From: Calonectria ilicicola | Lineage: Eukaryota; Ascomycota; Sordariomycetes; Hypocreales; Nectriaceae | Assembly (NCBI GenBank): GCA_020809705.1 | Contig: CP085825.1 | Location: 744,001 to 808,000 of the forward strand | Direction: 5' to 3' | DNA: 64,000 bases | In this document: positions 44,485 to 56,390 of the stretch, piece after piece | Numbering within the stretch: position 1 is the stretch's first letter | How the letters are laid out: each line of letters begins with the position of its first letter | Position numbers and translations under genes: made by a program | The notes under the pieces: generated by a model | The model's input: only the letters and a program-made list of their open reading frames with translations | Told to the model about the DNA's origin: nothing | Databases searched by the model: none

Positions 44485-44568
44485 AGCCCGATGCGGGGGT
44501 CGAACCCGCAACCTTGAGATGTGTGTACTCTTAAGAGTCTCACGCTCTACCGATTGAGCTAACCGGGC
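44485..44568 (-). tRNA. tRNA-Lys (anticodon CUU) with an 11-nt intron
   Basis: The 84-nt minus-strand sequence folds as a tRNA: acceptor GCCCGGT with ATCGGGC, D arm GCTC/GAGC, anticodon stem TGAGA/TCTCA, T stem GCGGG/CCCGC with loop TTCGACC, discriminator T. The loop reads C-T-CTT-A, then 11 nt (AGAGTACACAC), then A, so an intron sits at the canonical site after position 37. CUU decodes AAG, the preferred Lys codon in these GC-biased genes. Confidence 0.95.
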
Positions 44569-46513
44569 AACCGGTTATTGTTGTAGATGGATGCTCTAAT
44601 TTTCCCCTTTGTACCCTAGACCTCCAGCAATATTTCCCACGGCCAAGACTTCGCCCGAATACTTGATTTGTATCACAGCTCACTAGCAGCAAGTCCAAGA
44701 GACATTCGCTTTCTCCGTGAATAATATCTTGTAATTATCTCGAAATTCCAAACGGATTCATTTCGAACTGATCGTTTTAACTACAATAATTTTTTGAAAG
44801 TGACAAAAGTTAGAACAAGAAGTCTCGCTCGTGGGGTAGGTATGTCTTCTGATTGACTTGTGAAGTGGCGTGTTTCTCATATACCCTATCATTTGTACTC
44901 ATTCCTCTCGCTTGCTATTTCGTATTTTCCTCAAAAATTATTGCTTCTGTGCCACAACCTGGACGCATTACTTCAATCTTTGGCGTTCTACGATCTGAGG
45001 TCCGAGTCCTCTGCTCTGCAAGGATAGCCCATGCTGACTCGGAGCGGGCCGGTGCTCTATACCAGGGGTTTGGTTCAATCGCAGGGGAAATCGGCTTTAA
45101 TTTTTTGGCACTGGTGATCTTTGTCGAAGATAGATTAAGGCACTGACAGAGTTAAAAGCTCAAGCCTACTTTAATATATTCTCTAGAAAGTAGGAGCTGA
45201 CGAGCAGATAGAGGTTGGTATTTTGCCAAATCACACAAGTTGTAGATGTGAAAAGTTTCATCTCTTGCCTAGACCGAAAACACTTGCCTCTTGCTCGCTA
45301 TTCAGACCGTATTTCCGCCTCCATGATTGCTCAAAGGAAAATGAGAGCAGCTGAGGCCCTGTATCTAGCACCGTATCTATATTAGCTTTTTCCGAGACAC
45401 GGAAACTGACTCATACACCGTTGATTAGCAGGAGAGGCAACTTGGATCGGACATCTCAATCTTGCTGGCTGCTTCAAATTGGGCGGCCCTATCCTCTGAT
45501 TGGAATTTCTGTTGTAGATCTCGTGCACCCTAGTAGGCCGTCTTGTAGTCATATCCTAGTCAAAAACCCATTCATAAAATTCGGTTATTTGAACATGCCT
45601 TCATGCTTTGTTTTTGCTATCTTGCAGTAATGTAGTGGAAGCTCTGGGAATGTTGTATCTTGAAGGGGCATACAGCTCGTGGTTGTTCAACGATGACCTG
45701 TTCCTGAAACGTGGCGCATCGACCCTGTTTGTTGGCACCTAGAGTCCAGACAAACCCTGCGAGCAGAACTGATACAAACAACGTTCCTCAGCTTCGATGT
45801 GGTGTCATTGGTCTAGACTCTTTGCATTCATATCACGTAATACACCCTTTGTTATGCGTTGCTCGATCGGGTTCTCGTAGGCGAGGCTCGGCCAAAATAT
45901 CGCCCGTTATGCTTATGAGGTAACTAGCCCCTCAGGGTTAATTCCTGCCCATCCCAGTATTGCAGCCATATCCAGTATGGCCAGGCAATGCAGGGAAAAA
46001 CTATTGAAGATCTAGGCAGTACAATCTCGGCTTCATTTACCGGTTGATCTGCAACTAGGGGGGGCAAAGTCATGGCGATGATCGGCGAGATACTGCGCCC
46101 TGACACAGAATTGAGATGAAGTGCTGAACTCGACCTTGGAAACAGGCCTAGTTTGGGTGGCTCGGACGACTGCACGGGCGTGTGCCAAACCGCATTTGCA
46201 ACCACCTAAGCCCGACTAGCCGGGCACTAGAATCACAGACCGCCGCTAAAGCTCTACACCATGAACGCTCAAACAGTTGCCAGCTGTTGGTGAAGCAGCT
46301 AGTTTGGTGAAATTTCATACTTCCAAAAATAATGCACAAGACATGTAAGTCGAAATGGATATAAGTGAGCCACAACTCCTTCAGATCAACTCATCCTCAT
46401 CCTCATCACCACTCTCATCAGACCCAGTCAGCTCTTCAGCTTCCGTTTCAGTCACTCTTTCCATTCCTCGCTCATTACGAATTTGTCTCTTAATTTTTAT
46501 CTCACGATTCACC
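44569..46513. other. Gene-poor stretch
   Basis: No supported gene in 1.9 kb. Small ORFs at 44853-45146, 45421-45630 and 45924-46205 have no domain signal. The last 100 nt before 46514 are CT-rich and include a (TCATCC)-like tract at 46386-46410; they are the promoter and leader of the secreted-protein gene. Confidence 0.45.
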
Positions 46514-47207
46514 ATGAAGTCCTCCATTTTCTCCACTTTTGCTCTGGCCATGTCTGCCATTGCCGCTCCTCTCCTCGGTGTCGGCGCCGACGTTGACGTT
46601 GGCGCTGTTGATGTCAGCGTTGGCAAGCGTACCGCTTCCTATGACAGCATCGATGGCCTTATTGGCACTCTCACCGGTCCCGTTGCCACCATCAAGGGCC
46701 TCACTGGTTCCATTGGTATGCTCTCCTTCCATTAAAATCCGAACCCCAACTAACAGAATCTTAGATGGCATTGTTGGCCAGGTTAGCGGAGGCGGTCTGT
46801 CCGTTGACGACTGTATCGATCAGGTCCTCCCTCTCCTTCACGAGGTGACTTCCACTCTTACCGGCGTTGTTGGAGGAATTTCTGGCGGTGGCGCCCTTTC
46901 CGTTACCGGTAGCGCAAATCTGTCTGGTCTCGTCAGCGTCGTCGTTGGCCTTGTTGGCCCTGTTCTGTCCACTGTTAACGGCCTCGTTGGGGCCATTGGT
47001 GTCAATGCCGACATCTCTGCTGTGGTAAAGATTGCCACTGGACTTGTTGGCAACATCCTCAACCTTCTCTGTGGTCAAGTTGCTGGTCTTCTTCCTCTCT
47101 TGACCACTTCCCTTGGACCTCTTGTGAACGGCGTTGCCGGTGGTTCTCTGGGTGGCCTTCTTGGCGGTGGCCTCGGCCCCGTTGGAGGTGTTCTTTCTAT
47201 CCTGTAA
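46514..47207 (+). CDS. Small secreted Gly/Leu/Val-rich protein
   Basis: Join 46514-46715 and 46765-47207; 214 residues, intron 49 nt (GTATGC...CTTAG). The N-terminus is a clear signal peptide (MKSSIFSTFALAMSAIAAPL). A possible KR processing site follows at GKRTASYDS. The mature part is a long series of short hydrophobic Gly/Leu/Val segments broken by Gly (GLIGTLTG, GLVSVVVGLVGPVLSTVNGLVGAIG, GGLLGGGLGPVGGVL) and has only two cysteines (DDCID, LLCGQ). That is not the eight-cysteine pattern of hydrophobins. The start at 46514 has a good context (CACCATGAAG); the longer frame from 46355 only adds leader sequence. The product is probably surface-active or wall-associated, but the function is unknown. 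Confidence 0.85.
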
Positions 47208-47676
47208 ATAATACCTTGAAGGTGTTTTAACGCTGGATGATACGGCCTAGGTCTGATGAGAAACTCATATTCATGTATACTTATTTCAACTTTTAACTCA
47301 GCATCTTTGAATTGGACAGTCGCTAATAGAGCACAAATGTTCTGAAACATCTGTCTTCCAGAAGTCCCTGTGATAAATACTCCTGTTAATGAAGTAATTG
47401 AATACATAACAGAGAAATGACCATATACCGATACAATATCGTAATTGTATAAAGTCATACGCGTCGCCGCGACAGGCCCGCGTCCCCAACGACGGAGAAA
47501 TGCAGACTTCGCTTTGGCGCGATATATCGAGTATCCAAGTCTCAGGAGGGTTATATTTCAGAAATATAGCTATTTATTCAACGCTGATTTAGGAGTGGCA
47601 TTCTATTAAGAGGCACGGCCGTGTGGTTATAACCAGATATTTCATTTCATAGCTTGGTATCTCCCCAAAAAAGGTG
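47208..47676. other. Convergent 3' flanks, nothing recognised
   Basis: Spacer between the secreted-protein gene and the minus-strand hydrolase. No repeat or ORF of interest. Confidence 0.5.
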
Positions 47677-48609
47677 TTATTTATCGAGCATCTCGCACAC
47701 CTTTCCCATAAATTCATCGGCCTTCGTAGCAATAATGCTAACATGCCCTTCTTCCGGGAAAAACTGAAAATCGCATCCAGACAGCAGCTTGCTGGCCTTC
47801 TCAGCCATGGCAGGTGGTACGTTTTGGTCGAGTCCACCATGCCAAATTGCAAGACTGTTCTCTTCGACTTTTACATCCTCGAGTGCAAATCCCCAATCAC
47901 TACCAAAAATCTTTGCTTCGTGGCCTGAACCCGTCGCGCCGTTTTTAAATGCCTCGCGTAGATTGGTGACGACACCCTCCCTGAACGCTGCACTCTGCTT
48001 CCATGCCTCTGCATCTACGCCAGGACGCGACTCAAAGGTCTTGTTCACTAAGGAAGCAAACCTCTCTGGGTTTTCTGTGTCTCTTGCAGCCTTCCCAAGC
48101 CCAAAATCGAGACCCGCTGCTACTAAGCCTGGCGCCCACGGAGCAATGAACAACATGACGCGAGACTCGAGCAGCATGCCCTGTGTTCCCAAAACCGTGG
48201 GCCACATCCCAGTTACTATCATGGCCGCCTTGAGTCGCGTTCGCGGGATCTGGTGGTAACATGCGAGAACATAAGGACCACCGCCAGAGGCCCCAAGGCA
48301 GCCAAATTGGGTGATTTTTAGATGGTCTGCCAGTGCTAGGATATCAGATGGCCAATCAAGGATGCGGCGTTCCGGCTGAAAGGTGCTTGAGCCCATACCA
48401 GGGCGGTCCACAGATATTAATTGAAGGTTGAGAGATGCAGCGACATCGTGTAACATAGCTCCTTCAAGACGGGATCCGGGGTAGCTGTGAAAGTAAAATA
48501 CATAATGAGACGGCGTAGTAGAGCCATAAGTGGAATACGCAAGAATGCGACCGTCGGATAAGGTGAGATGTTGACCTTCTGGGTCCTGATGTTGCGTGAT
48601 GGACGTCAT
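47677..48609 (-). CDS. Alpha/beta hydrolase
   Basis: Single exon, 310 residues, start ATG at 48609. The classic alpha/beta-hydrolase layout is complete: HSYPGSR as oxyanion loop after strand 3 (residues 41-47), DRPGMGSS after strand 4, nucleophile Ser108 in GASGGGPY, acid Asp261 in HGGLDQNVPP and His289 in EEGHVS. No signal peptide, so it is likely cytosolic. The substrate cannot be told; the family spans esterases, epoxide hydrolases and lactonases. The HSYPGSR and DRPGMGSS pattern is common in fungal and bacterial hydrolases of unknown substrate. It stands alone with long flanks, so no pathway is implied. Confidence 0.9.
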   Translation of the reverse strand: MTSITQHQDPEGQHLTLSDGRILAYSTYGSTTPSHYVFYFHSYPGSRLEGAMLHDVAASLNLQLISVDRPGMGSSTFQPERRILDWPSDILALADHLKITQFGCLGASGGGPYVLACYHQIPRTRLKAAMIVTGMWPTVLGTQGMLLESRVMLFIAPWAPGLVAAGLDFGLGKAARDTENPERFASLVNKTFESRPGVDAEAWKQSAAFREGVVTNLREAFKNGATGSGHEAKIFGSDWGFALEDVKVEENSLAIWHGGLDQNVPPAMAEKASKLLSGCDFQFFPEEGHVSIIATKADEFMGKVCEMLDK

Positions 48610-51528
48610 GATGCAATGATCAACAGCGACTGGGACAATCTCAATAAATTGCCAAAATTAATCGCCTTCACAGTCTAATATAATTCGACCACAGAGCAGA
48701 AAGCCACGTTTGTACGTGCCTAAATGACACTTTAATCTCGCCAATGCCAAACCAGTTGGGGTCCGCATCCTTCCACTGTCATTCAACGCTCGTGGCAGCT
48801 CCTGGTACTACGCTATCCCAATTCAAACGAACTGCCACGCAATAGTCAAGGGTGCCATGTAAGCCTCTAGCTTACTCCACGACGTCAAGGGCTATTGGTT
48901 GGCTGCCCACACTGCAAGTCATAGTTGGTTTCGCGCTCCGATGACATACTACATCTCTTCGTACAACACATATATTTCCAGCAACAGGCCAGAGTGCCAT
49001 TTGAAATCGAACCAGATTTGAAGAATTAGTATGATATCCGAGCATGTTGCTTCAGAACAAGACATTGGCGTAGTAAATTAATCCTCATTATGTGTAGTGT
49101 ATTCAGTTGTATTTTTAAACTTGATTGATATATTTTGCTGCGGCCGTTCTTCTCTTTATGTTTCCTTGTCGTCTTAATTAATATCCTTGGCCATAAAAAG
49201 AATATTCATCATCTTTTCGATCTCTTCTGTTGACCAAATACGGGTCCTATCTCAGGTCATCCATTTCGAACCACCACGAGTAAAATCCACTTGATCTTCC
49301 CACATTAAAGGGGTCAAAGATCAAATAAGTTAGATCTTTATTTTATCAAGTCAGTTTTTCATCTCAAAAGGCTTATTAAGACAGTGTATCTCAATATCAA
49401 TCTCCGCGCAAGTATGAATGATCCGCTCGCATCTGCAGATCTACCATGTCCATCATGGGGAGCCAACACCCTTCTCTAGGCTATATGGCGTAGATTTTAA
49501 GGAACCCGTATCCCTAATCTTTTTTCAACGAAACTGTGATAATTTTGAACCATAATTTTGACCCCCAGAGTTCTTTCTCTAGCTGTAAAATAGGTGCTCC
49601 ATGAAGGCGACCTCCGCGCCACCTCCTTTCACCCCTTACACAGCACCAAGTGGCGTAACATTGCCACATCACCATGAAGCTTCTTCCCAATCACATTTGG
49701 TTATTTCTGCCTCCTTTTCACTCATTATCCCGTAGCCCACCACGAAAACACGTAGTCCTTCCTCAATGGTCAAGCTCATGATATGATTTCATTGACTACC
49801 TCAAAAACACTAACCCCGCGCGCGTGTCCCTCAAAAGCAAACGTTCGCATGGCAACGACGGCAAAAGTCAACACACTATTATCTGACTTATTCCAACCCT
49901 CCATCAGGACGCGACGGTAGGCGGAGTCGCAGGAAGGGGGTTGCATCCAGAAACGCCACCAGATCGCGGCCTATACATGATCTACTATAACTGGGGACTG
50001 GGGCACCTTCGGCTTATGTGCATACACGCATTGCTTTTTCCTTGGTGCAAGGAACACCGTGATTGGAAACACTGGCTGTGTGCGCATGTAGCAGGATTGT
50101 TTCCTCTTCGCCAGTCGTTTCCGCATCTGCATCGCGTTGTGTACGTATCCCCCTGAATGTGGTGCGATGCCATATACGAGACGAGCGTTCGCGCAGCAGT
50201 TCAAGCACATGTAGCAGCCATCTAGGTGTGCATTAAACGTGAGAATTTTGTGCAAGGGACGAGCTGGCTGATGAAAGTGATGCCCGCCTCAACTTGATGT
50301 CATCACCGACTTTTCTTGTCTAGAGACATCAGTATAATAAGCGGTGACTTGTAGATAATCGCTGTCATTGCAGATTTCTAAAACTGGGCATTGTTGAGGT
50401 GTTTATTGGTCCTTGGCTTAAAGACGGTGACATTCTTCTAGTCTACGGTCAAGCCCAAGTTGGGTAGTAACATACCATCTTGTACCACGTTTTAGTAGCC
50501 ACGTCTGAGATCCTGGCTTGCTTGCATCAGAAAGCTGTTGTAAGACATGACTGCATCATCTGCTACCCCGCGGCAAGATGATATGCCCGTCTTTTGCAAC
50601 GTCTAGGGAGGTGATCCCTTCCAGTACGGACCGCTAAAACAGGGGGCGGTGTGTTTAATGGAAGCGGATAGAACATTCTATAGACTTTGAGTCCAATCAA
50701 ATGTGGAATAAACTCCTTCTCGAAAACTCATTGGCTAGCTGAGACGCGAATAAGCAGGTTCGGTTGATAGGCGGATGGTATCCGCCCCCGCTCACGAACG
50801 TCAACAATCCTTCGCGGAACTGCGCTTCAGGGACCGCAAAAGCAATGAGCGTGACGAATACAATCGCAAGAATGATGAAATGTTTACCTCTTGCAACCAA
50901 TCCCCTTGAGGTGCATATGCGTGGCTTGCCGAAACCGTTTTCAGACGACACAGATAGGGGGCTGCCCTCGTCCTATAGTCGTTCATGTTGCTACACACCA
51001 CTACCGTGGCACCCAAACAGGACCCAGGATTCATATTGCGCGACCAACTAGCCCATGCACGCGATAGGAGGGTCATTTCTCAGTTTTTCTTACGTGTGTC
51101 TAGCTTGCTGCCTGGAGCGATCATCGCCGGTGGCATATCGCAAAGGCTAAACGAATCCCAAAGGCTGGGATTCCTAGAGTAAAGAGAACTTGAATCAATC
51201 CCATGACCTCCACGGAAGCAAGACAGAGGCGTGGAACGGCTATCTGTGGCTCTGGCGGTAGGAGCTGAAACCCCGATTCATGCAGCTGCAGGAAGGATGC
51301 ATGACGCGAATGCATCCAACGACCAATTGATCGGAGTGCATCATGCAGCCAGTAAGCCCTGTTGTTTTGATCTTGAAGCTCTCCCTAAAACGCCACGGGA
51401 TTTCGTATATATAGTTATCGACGGTAGAGATCCCTTTCTTGGATCAAGTCGAGGAAACTCAGTCTGAGCAAACTCTTCCAGTCACCCTTTCTTAGCATTA
51501 AATAAATCACCCTCTCAAGAAATTTACT
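48610..51528. other. Gene-poor 2.9-kb stretch
   Basis: This is the largest gap in the window. It has only short overlapping ORFs and no domain signal. One minus-strand frame (50697-50951) has a hydrophobic stretch but no other support. 49080-49400 is AT-rich. I saw no terminal repeats. The last 60 nt form the leader of the BTB gene. Confidence 0.45.
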
Positions 51529-52589
51529 ATGGCAGTTGCGGATACTCGATCTTCTGCACCTTCGTCTCCAGACATCCCCGACAAGGTAGTCGTCGACTAT
51601 CACGGAGACCTACATCTCCATATCGGGCTGGAGCGGCACGATGTGCTGGTCTGCTCCAACGCCATGAGGCGCGCCTCGATGGTCTGGAAGACTATGCTCT
51701 TTGGCAGGTTTACAGAGTCCAAGCCCGCCAACCCCGGCGAGGACTGGATCGTAAAACTTCCCGAGGACCGCAAAGATCCGATGCTGACGGTGCTGTACAT
51801 CATCCACGGCCGCTTCGACATGGTGCCCAAGGTGCCGTCAGCCTCAGACCTCTACCAGATCTTGGCAGTGACTGAGAAGTACGACATGACTGAGATGACT
51901 CGCCCTTGGGCCCGACAGTGGATCGACTCCGTGCAGCAAACGACGCGGCCCGTACTCGCTTGGATCGCGTGGGAACTTGGCGACGCAAACGTCTTTGTGC
52001 AGGCGGTGGACACCTTGGCGAGGACCTGCAGCCTCAACGAGGAGGGCCAGCTGGTCACGGACAAGGGTGTCCCCTTATCCCACGCAAAGTATGACCCGTT
52101 GCGGCCCACAGACCTTATCGGTACAGTTTATCCTGTCTTGCTCGTTTTTTTCAAGGGTCTCTCTTGCTAACCAAAAGACCAGAGCACGTTGCCGCCACCC
52201 GGGTGGAGATACTCGACTGCATGCTGTTCCCTCTGCAGAAGCTGTACAAGGACCTGAAGAAGGGAACCTCCAAGTGCTGCGAGGCATGCGCCATGACCAA
52301 CCTGGGGTCGTTTCTCATCTCCACGGCTAGATGCGGCCTTGACCCGTTGCCGGTGTGCGCCGAAGATTATTCGGGGAGCATCGTCAAGCTGGAGGAAAAG
52401 TTTGCCCTCATCAAAGTCATGTCACCCCACAATGGGCCCAACGTCATCAACCCGGTCCCCGGGATGAGGAACCTGGCAAAGATGGCGGTGGAGAACAGGC
52501 GTCGGAGTACCCCAGAACTTTACTTTGAGCACATGGCAAACCAGCGAAAGAAGACTGGAATCGTGTGTGATATGGACGCTTTGTCTTAG
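51529..52589 (+). CDS. BTB/POZ-domain protein
   Basis: Join 51529-52120 and 52183-52589; 332 residues, intron 62 nt. The acceptor is taken at CCAG (52181-52182) because the AAG a few nt earlier breaks the frame. The N-terminal part has the BTB pattern (VVVDYHGDLHLHIGLERHDVLVCSNAMRRASMVWKTML in shorter blocks: HDVLVCS, SMVWKTMLFG, then LTVLYIIHGRFDMVP and YDMTEMTRPWARQWI). In fungi such stand-alone BTB proteins with a helical C-terminal half are common and mostly uncharacterised; some BTB proteins act as Cullin-3 adaptors. The C-terminal part has a Cys pair (KCCEACAM) and no known domain. A short exclusive-looking tail ends in CDMDALS. Confidence 0.85.
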
Positions 52590-53138
52590 CAGTCCCTTTG
52601 AGGACGGACGGACGGATGGTATCAAATGGCCAAGAGTGCCCGGAGTTTTTGGTTTGGGCATGGATTTCTTGGTATTTTTATTAAGCGCACGATTCCCAAA
52701 TATTTTACACATACTTGTTTACTTTGTTACAATAAAACATTACTCGAGAGAAACACTGGCAGTGGGTGCGGCTATATGATGACAAAGAAAATGCATCCAT
52801 CGTCTAGGTCCGTGTCGCTCTAAATATGCAGGGATCCTCGGTGATCGCCTATTATCCGACCTTGGCTCTCTCCATCTGATAAGATAATCTATTCCCAGGA
52901 AAGTATCGTGAAATACGCAGGACCAGCATCTTTACCAACAGAGTGAGCGGTTTTTCCCCAACTTGGGATTTTGTATTTGGTAACGGTGCTTCTTGGCGGC
53001 AGGCATGACACGAGGAACAGGCGGGGTTAATGTCCGATCTATGGCCGGTCAACGAGCTGTTCAGTGGAATATCATCATGGTTCTCTCATCTGTCATTCTC
53101 ACAATTCTCTAACCAAGGAGTTTTTCTATTAGGACATC
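52590..53138. other. Intergenic, nothing recognised
   Basis: 3' flank of the BTB gene and promoter of the esterase gene. No convincing ORF. Confidence 0.5.
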
Positions 53139-54255
53139 ATGGCAGAACACAGACACTACGGCGTCCCACACCCCGAGTGGGTAGATGTAAGTGAGCCCAC
53201 GTCCTCCCCGATCACTCCATCTTAAACGTGACGCAGTTTCCAAACAACCTGCCGCCAGGAACACGTCATGCCGTTGGAATGACGAGAGCACATGAACCCA
53301 TCGTTCCACAGGAAGGCCTCAATATTGAGGAGTTTGACGTGCCCGTGCGAGACGGTGCGCCCATCACACTCCGAAGTTACCGTCGCACCGCAAGCGGAAA
53401 CGAGAGCCTCCCGCTCCTCGTGTACATGCACGGCGGCGGCTATGTAACCGGAGGTCTAGAGACGGACGACGCGACCTGCCGGGCCATTGCTCTCGAAACG
53501 GGCATTGTTGTCATTAATGTCAAGTACAGACTCGCACCAGAGCACCCGTTTCCCACAGGGTTTGAGGACTCGTTTGACATTGTCCGATGGGTTTGTCAAC
53601 ATGCTATCTGCTCGTTTATTACACATCTGACCTTGTCACTAGGCCGCTTCCGCAGATGGGCAGAAGAAACTAAACACAGACCTATCCAAAGGATTTATCC
53701 TGGGCGGCACTTCAGCAGGTGCAAACTTTACCGCTGGCATTTCCCACTACGCTCGCGATGAAGGCCTTTCTCCAAAAATCACGGGTATCATCTTCCTGGC
53801 CGGAAGCTTCTGCCATCCCGACGCAAGACCCGAAAAGTATATGGATCGAATCGTTAGTTTAGACGAGGTCAACGATGCGCCAGGTCTCACTCGCAAGTCG
53901 ATTGACTACTTTGCAGGTAAACACCACCCACCCTTCTTCATCTGTTGTTTGTGCATGAACTGATGGTCCCCAAGCCAAATACGGCGCTCCACCGACTGAC
54001 AAGCGCATATCCCCCCTTTTATTCGACTCTCACGCAGATATCGCCCAGAAGGCGTACTTTGCCATCTGCGGCTGGGACCCTCGACGTGACGAGGCCATCC
54101 TACTGGATCAGCTTCTCAAAGAAGCAGGACTTGCAACAAAGGCACAGATCTATCAGGGTCTTCCTCACGGCTTCTGGACCACTTGCCCAGACCTGCCAGT
54201 GTCGAAGGAATGGCTAAAGCACTTGATTGAAGGAGTGCAATGGATGATGGAGTGA
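53139..54255 (+). CDS. Alpha/beta hydrolase fold-3 (HSL-type) esterase
   Basis: Join 53139-53186, 53237-53590, 53643-53916 and 53975-54255; 318 residues, introns 50, 52 and 58 nt, all phases closing. A hormone-sensitive-lipase-type carboxylesterase. Visible: oxyanion motif HGGG (residues 81-84), the VKYRLAPEHPFP block, nucleophile Ser158 in GGTSAGAN (GTSAG in place of the usual GDSAG), Asp260 in GWDPRRDEA and His290 in GLPHGFW. No signal peptide, so likely cytosolic. The gene starts MAEHRHYGVPHPEW, with only 16 codons in exon 1. The Asp-to-Thr change before the serine is seen in part of the fungal family and need not abolish activity. It is convergent with the RTG2-like gene, with 107 nt between the stops. 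Confidence 0.92.
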
Positions 54256-54362
54256 GAAAGAAAAATAACCCTCTCCCCGCCAGGGAGTAAAAATGCTCTC
54301 AGTTCATAAATCATGTATGGCTCTTCTAGAAATACAAATGCTCGCTTAAAATGGAATGGTCA

Positions 54363-56390
54363 TCAAACAATAACATAGTCTGCATCATCGCATGGGTCGC
54401 ACAAGATGCCTTCCTCGACGACCTTGACATTGACCTTCATCCCAAAGAGGTCTTCTTCTTCGCCGATCCAGTTCTTCTTCTTCCCCATCTTCTTGATCTC
54501 CTTGGAGTACTCGTCAACCGTCTCCTTTGTCCGCTCCGGGTCGATGGGCGTCTTCTGCACGGCAATGGTCAGGACCAGGCCGTCCTTGTTGCCCTTCTTG
54601 CCCAGCGTCGACGACCACTGGGCCGAGAAGACGACGCGCGTCTTCTTCCTGTCAATCTTGCCCGCCGGGTACAGCGTCGCAATCAGGTATCCCACGCGGC
54701 CGAGGTACTCTGCCCACCAGACCTCCTCGGGGGTGAGCAGCCTGCGCAGCGACTCCCTAAACTCCATCTCCCGCGGGGGCAGCTCCCCGTCGTACCGCGC
54801 CTCCAGCATCAGTGCGAGCCTCGCGCGGTCCTGGTGCGACACGCCGTGGACCGTGGACAGCACGCCGACGCTCGTCGAGTACAGGGCCGAGGTCGAGGCC
54901 GACTCCTTGGACATGAACATGTGCACGTACAGCGAGTTGGCAAACGAGTCGATGACGTGGCTGCCAAACTCCTCGGGGAAGCACTTGGACTTGTCGCTCG
55001 ACGGGCGCGGGATCGACTTGCGCAGGAGGTGGCGGATGCGGGTGCTGGAGCTGGGCGCAAAGTAGCTGGTGCCGACGGACAGCGGCGCCTGCTTGCGCAC
55101 GACGGGCGACAGCTGCTTGAACAGGAAGCCCTCGCGCACGCCGCCCTGGCAGAAGTGCGCCTCGCGGATGCCAAAAGGAATGGCCTCGGACAGCACGTTG
55201 ACCAAAAAGGCCACGGCGGGCACCTGGGAGCGGCGCCGGTCCGATACGCGGAACAGGTGCTTGGCGGCGCGCGCAACCTCCTTTAGGGTTTCCGTGTCCT
55301 GGAACTGCTCGCGGCCCGCCGTATAACCGTTGATGATGGAAAAGGGGTAGTGGCGCCCGTGCGTCTGGTTGAGGTACAGCAGCAGGTAGCCCCAGCCCCG
55401 AAACCCGCCGCCCGACAGGTAGATGCGGAAGCCGCCCTTGCGCCGGGCCTCGTCGACGAGCTCCTCCGGGATTTGCAGGCGGTTGTAGGCGTCGCGGAAG
55501 TTTTCAATCATCTCGCGCCGGAACATGCTCACCGCTATTTTGCCGTCCTGCTTGCTTTTACCCTGGTGGAGCTCTTCCAGCCGCTTCGTCAGGGCCGCTG
55601 CTCCATAGGGGAAGCTGAAGCTGCCGTGGGGGCTGATCCTGATGTCGGCGCCTGAGTTGACCATCCAGGTGATTTGCGTGCTGCCGCCCCCCAGATCCAT
55701 CACGAGGCCCTCCATGCGCGAAAATCCGCTGGCGATGCCCAGCGCCCCAATCTGGCCCTCCTCTTCCTTGGGGAGCAGTTGCACATCCAGCCCTGTTTTG
55801 GTTTTAATTGCGATGAGAAATTGTTCAGAGTTGATGGCCGCGCGTGTCGCCTCCGTGGCGAGCACATAGATGCTGTCCTTCGAAGTGCCGTAGTCTTCGC
55901 AAATGGTAATAAACCGGCTCAGCGCAGAGCACACATTGTCAATAACACTGTCCGGAATGGGAATCTTGTCCCCCGTCTTTTTGTCATACTGCGAGTCGTA
56001 CAGCGAAATGGAAGATCGATAAACAAATACCGGGGGCAGGATGCGGGCGAGAGGCGGCGTCAGATCGGTTATGGAGAATCGAATGCCGTTGCTGCAGGAA
56101 GGTTGCATTGTCAGCCCTCATTCGTCCCTAAAGCCCACGCCGCTCTCGGTATGTGTTTCTGTTTATTACCTTCCCATATCCACAACACCAACAAGTTTCT
56201 GTCCACGTCCTATCCATGGCTGATGGATCATGCCTTGCCGTCCTTGTGGTGAAACGGGTGAATTGGAGGCCTGCTGCTGCGCAAACCTCACCTTCTGCTG
56301 CAGGGCCTCTGCGAGCTCGGCTTCGCTGCAATCCTCCTGGTCTTCGCCATCGGAGACGTCGTCTATTTCCTCAAAATCGGAAAAGTCCAT
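54363..56390 (-). CDS. RTG2: RTG2-like Ppx/GppA-family protein (retrograde regulation)
   Basis: Complement of 56390-56170 and 56091-54363; 649 residues, intron 78 nt (GTAATA...CTGCAG). It belongs to the exopolyphosphatase/guanosine-pentaphosphatase fold; yeast Rtg2 senses mitochondrial state and relays it to Rtg1/3. The ATPase-like motifs are present: VVDMGSNGIRFSI (about 69-81; the intron splits the Ser codon), LATEATRAA, and DLGGGSTQ (about 206-213), followed by PHGSFSFPYGAAALT. The C-terminal part carries the HD-like helical domain (HVIDSFANSLY, LALMLEARYDGELP). The first 65 residues are acidic and disordered (MDFSDFEEIDDVSDGEDQED), longer than in yeast. The first in-frame ATG of exon 1 is at 56390. 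It is highly GC-rich at third positions, giving long spurious frames on the other strand. Confidence 0.92.

Noticed and set aside
50697..50951. 84-codon minus-strand ORF with a possible membrane segment
   Set aside because: A single hydrophobic run in a short isolated frame is weak; no leader or neighbour supports it.
54351..55286. 311-codon plus-strand ORF over the RTG2-like gene
   Set aside because: It is the shadow of a GC3-rich gene; the Leu/Arg/Val-rich product has no domain, while the minus strand carries Ppx/GppA motifs.
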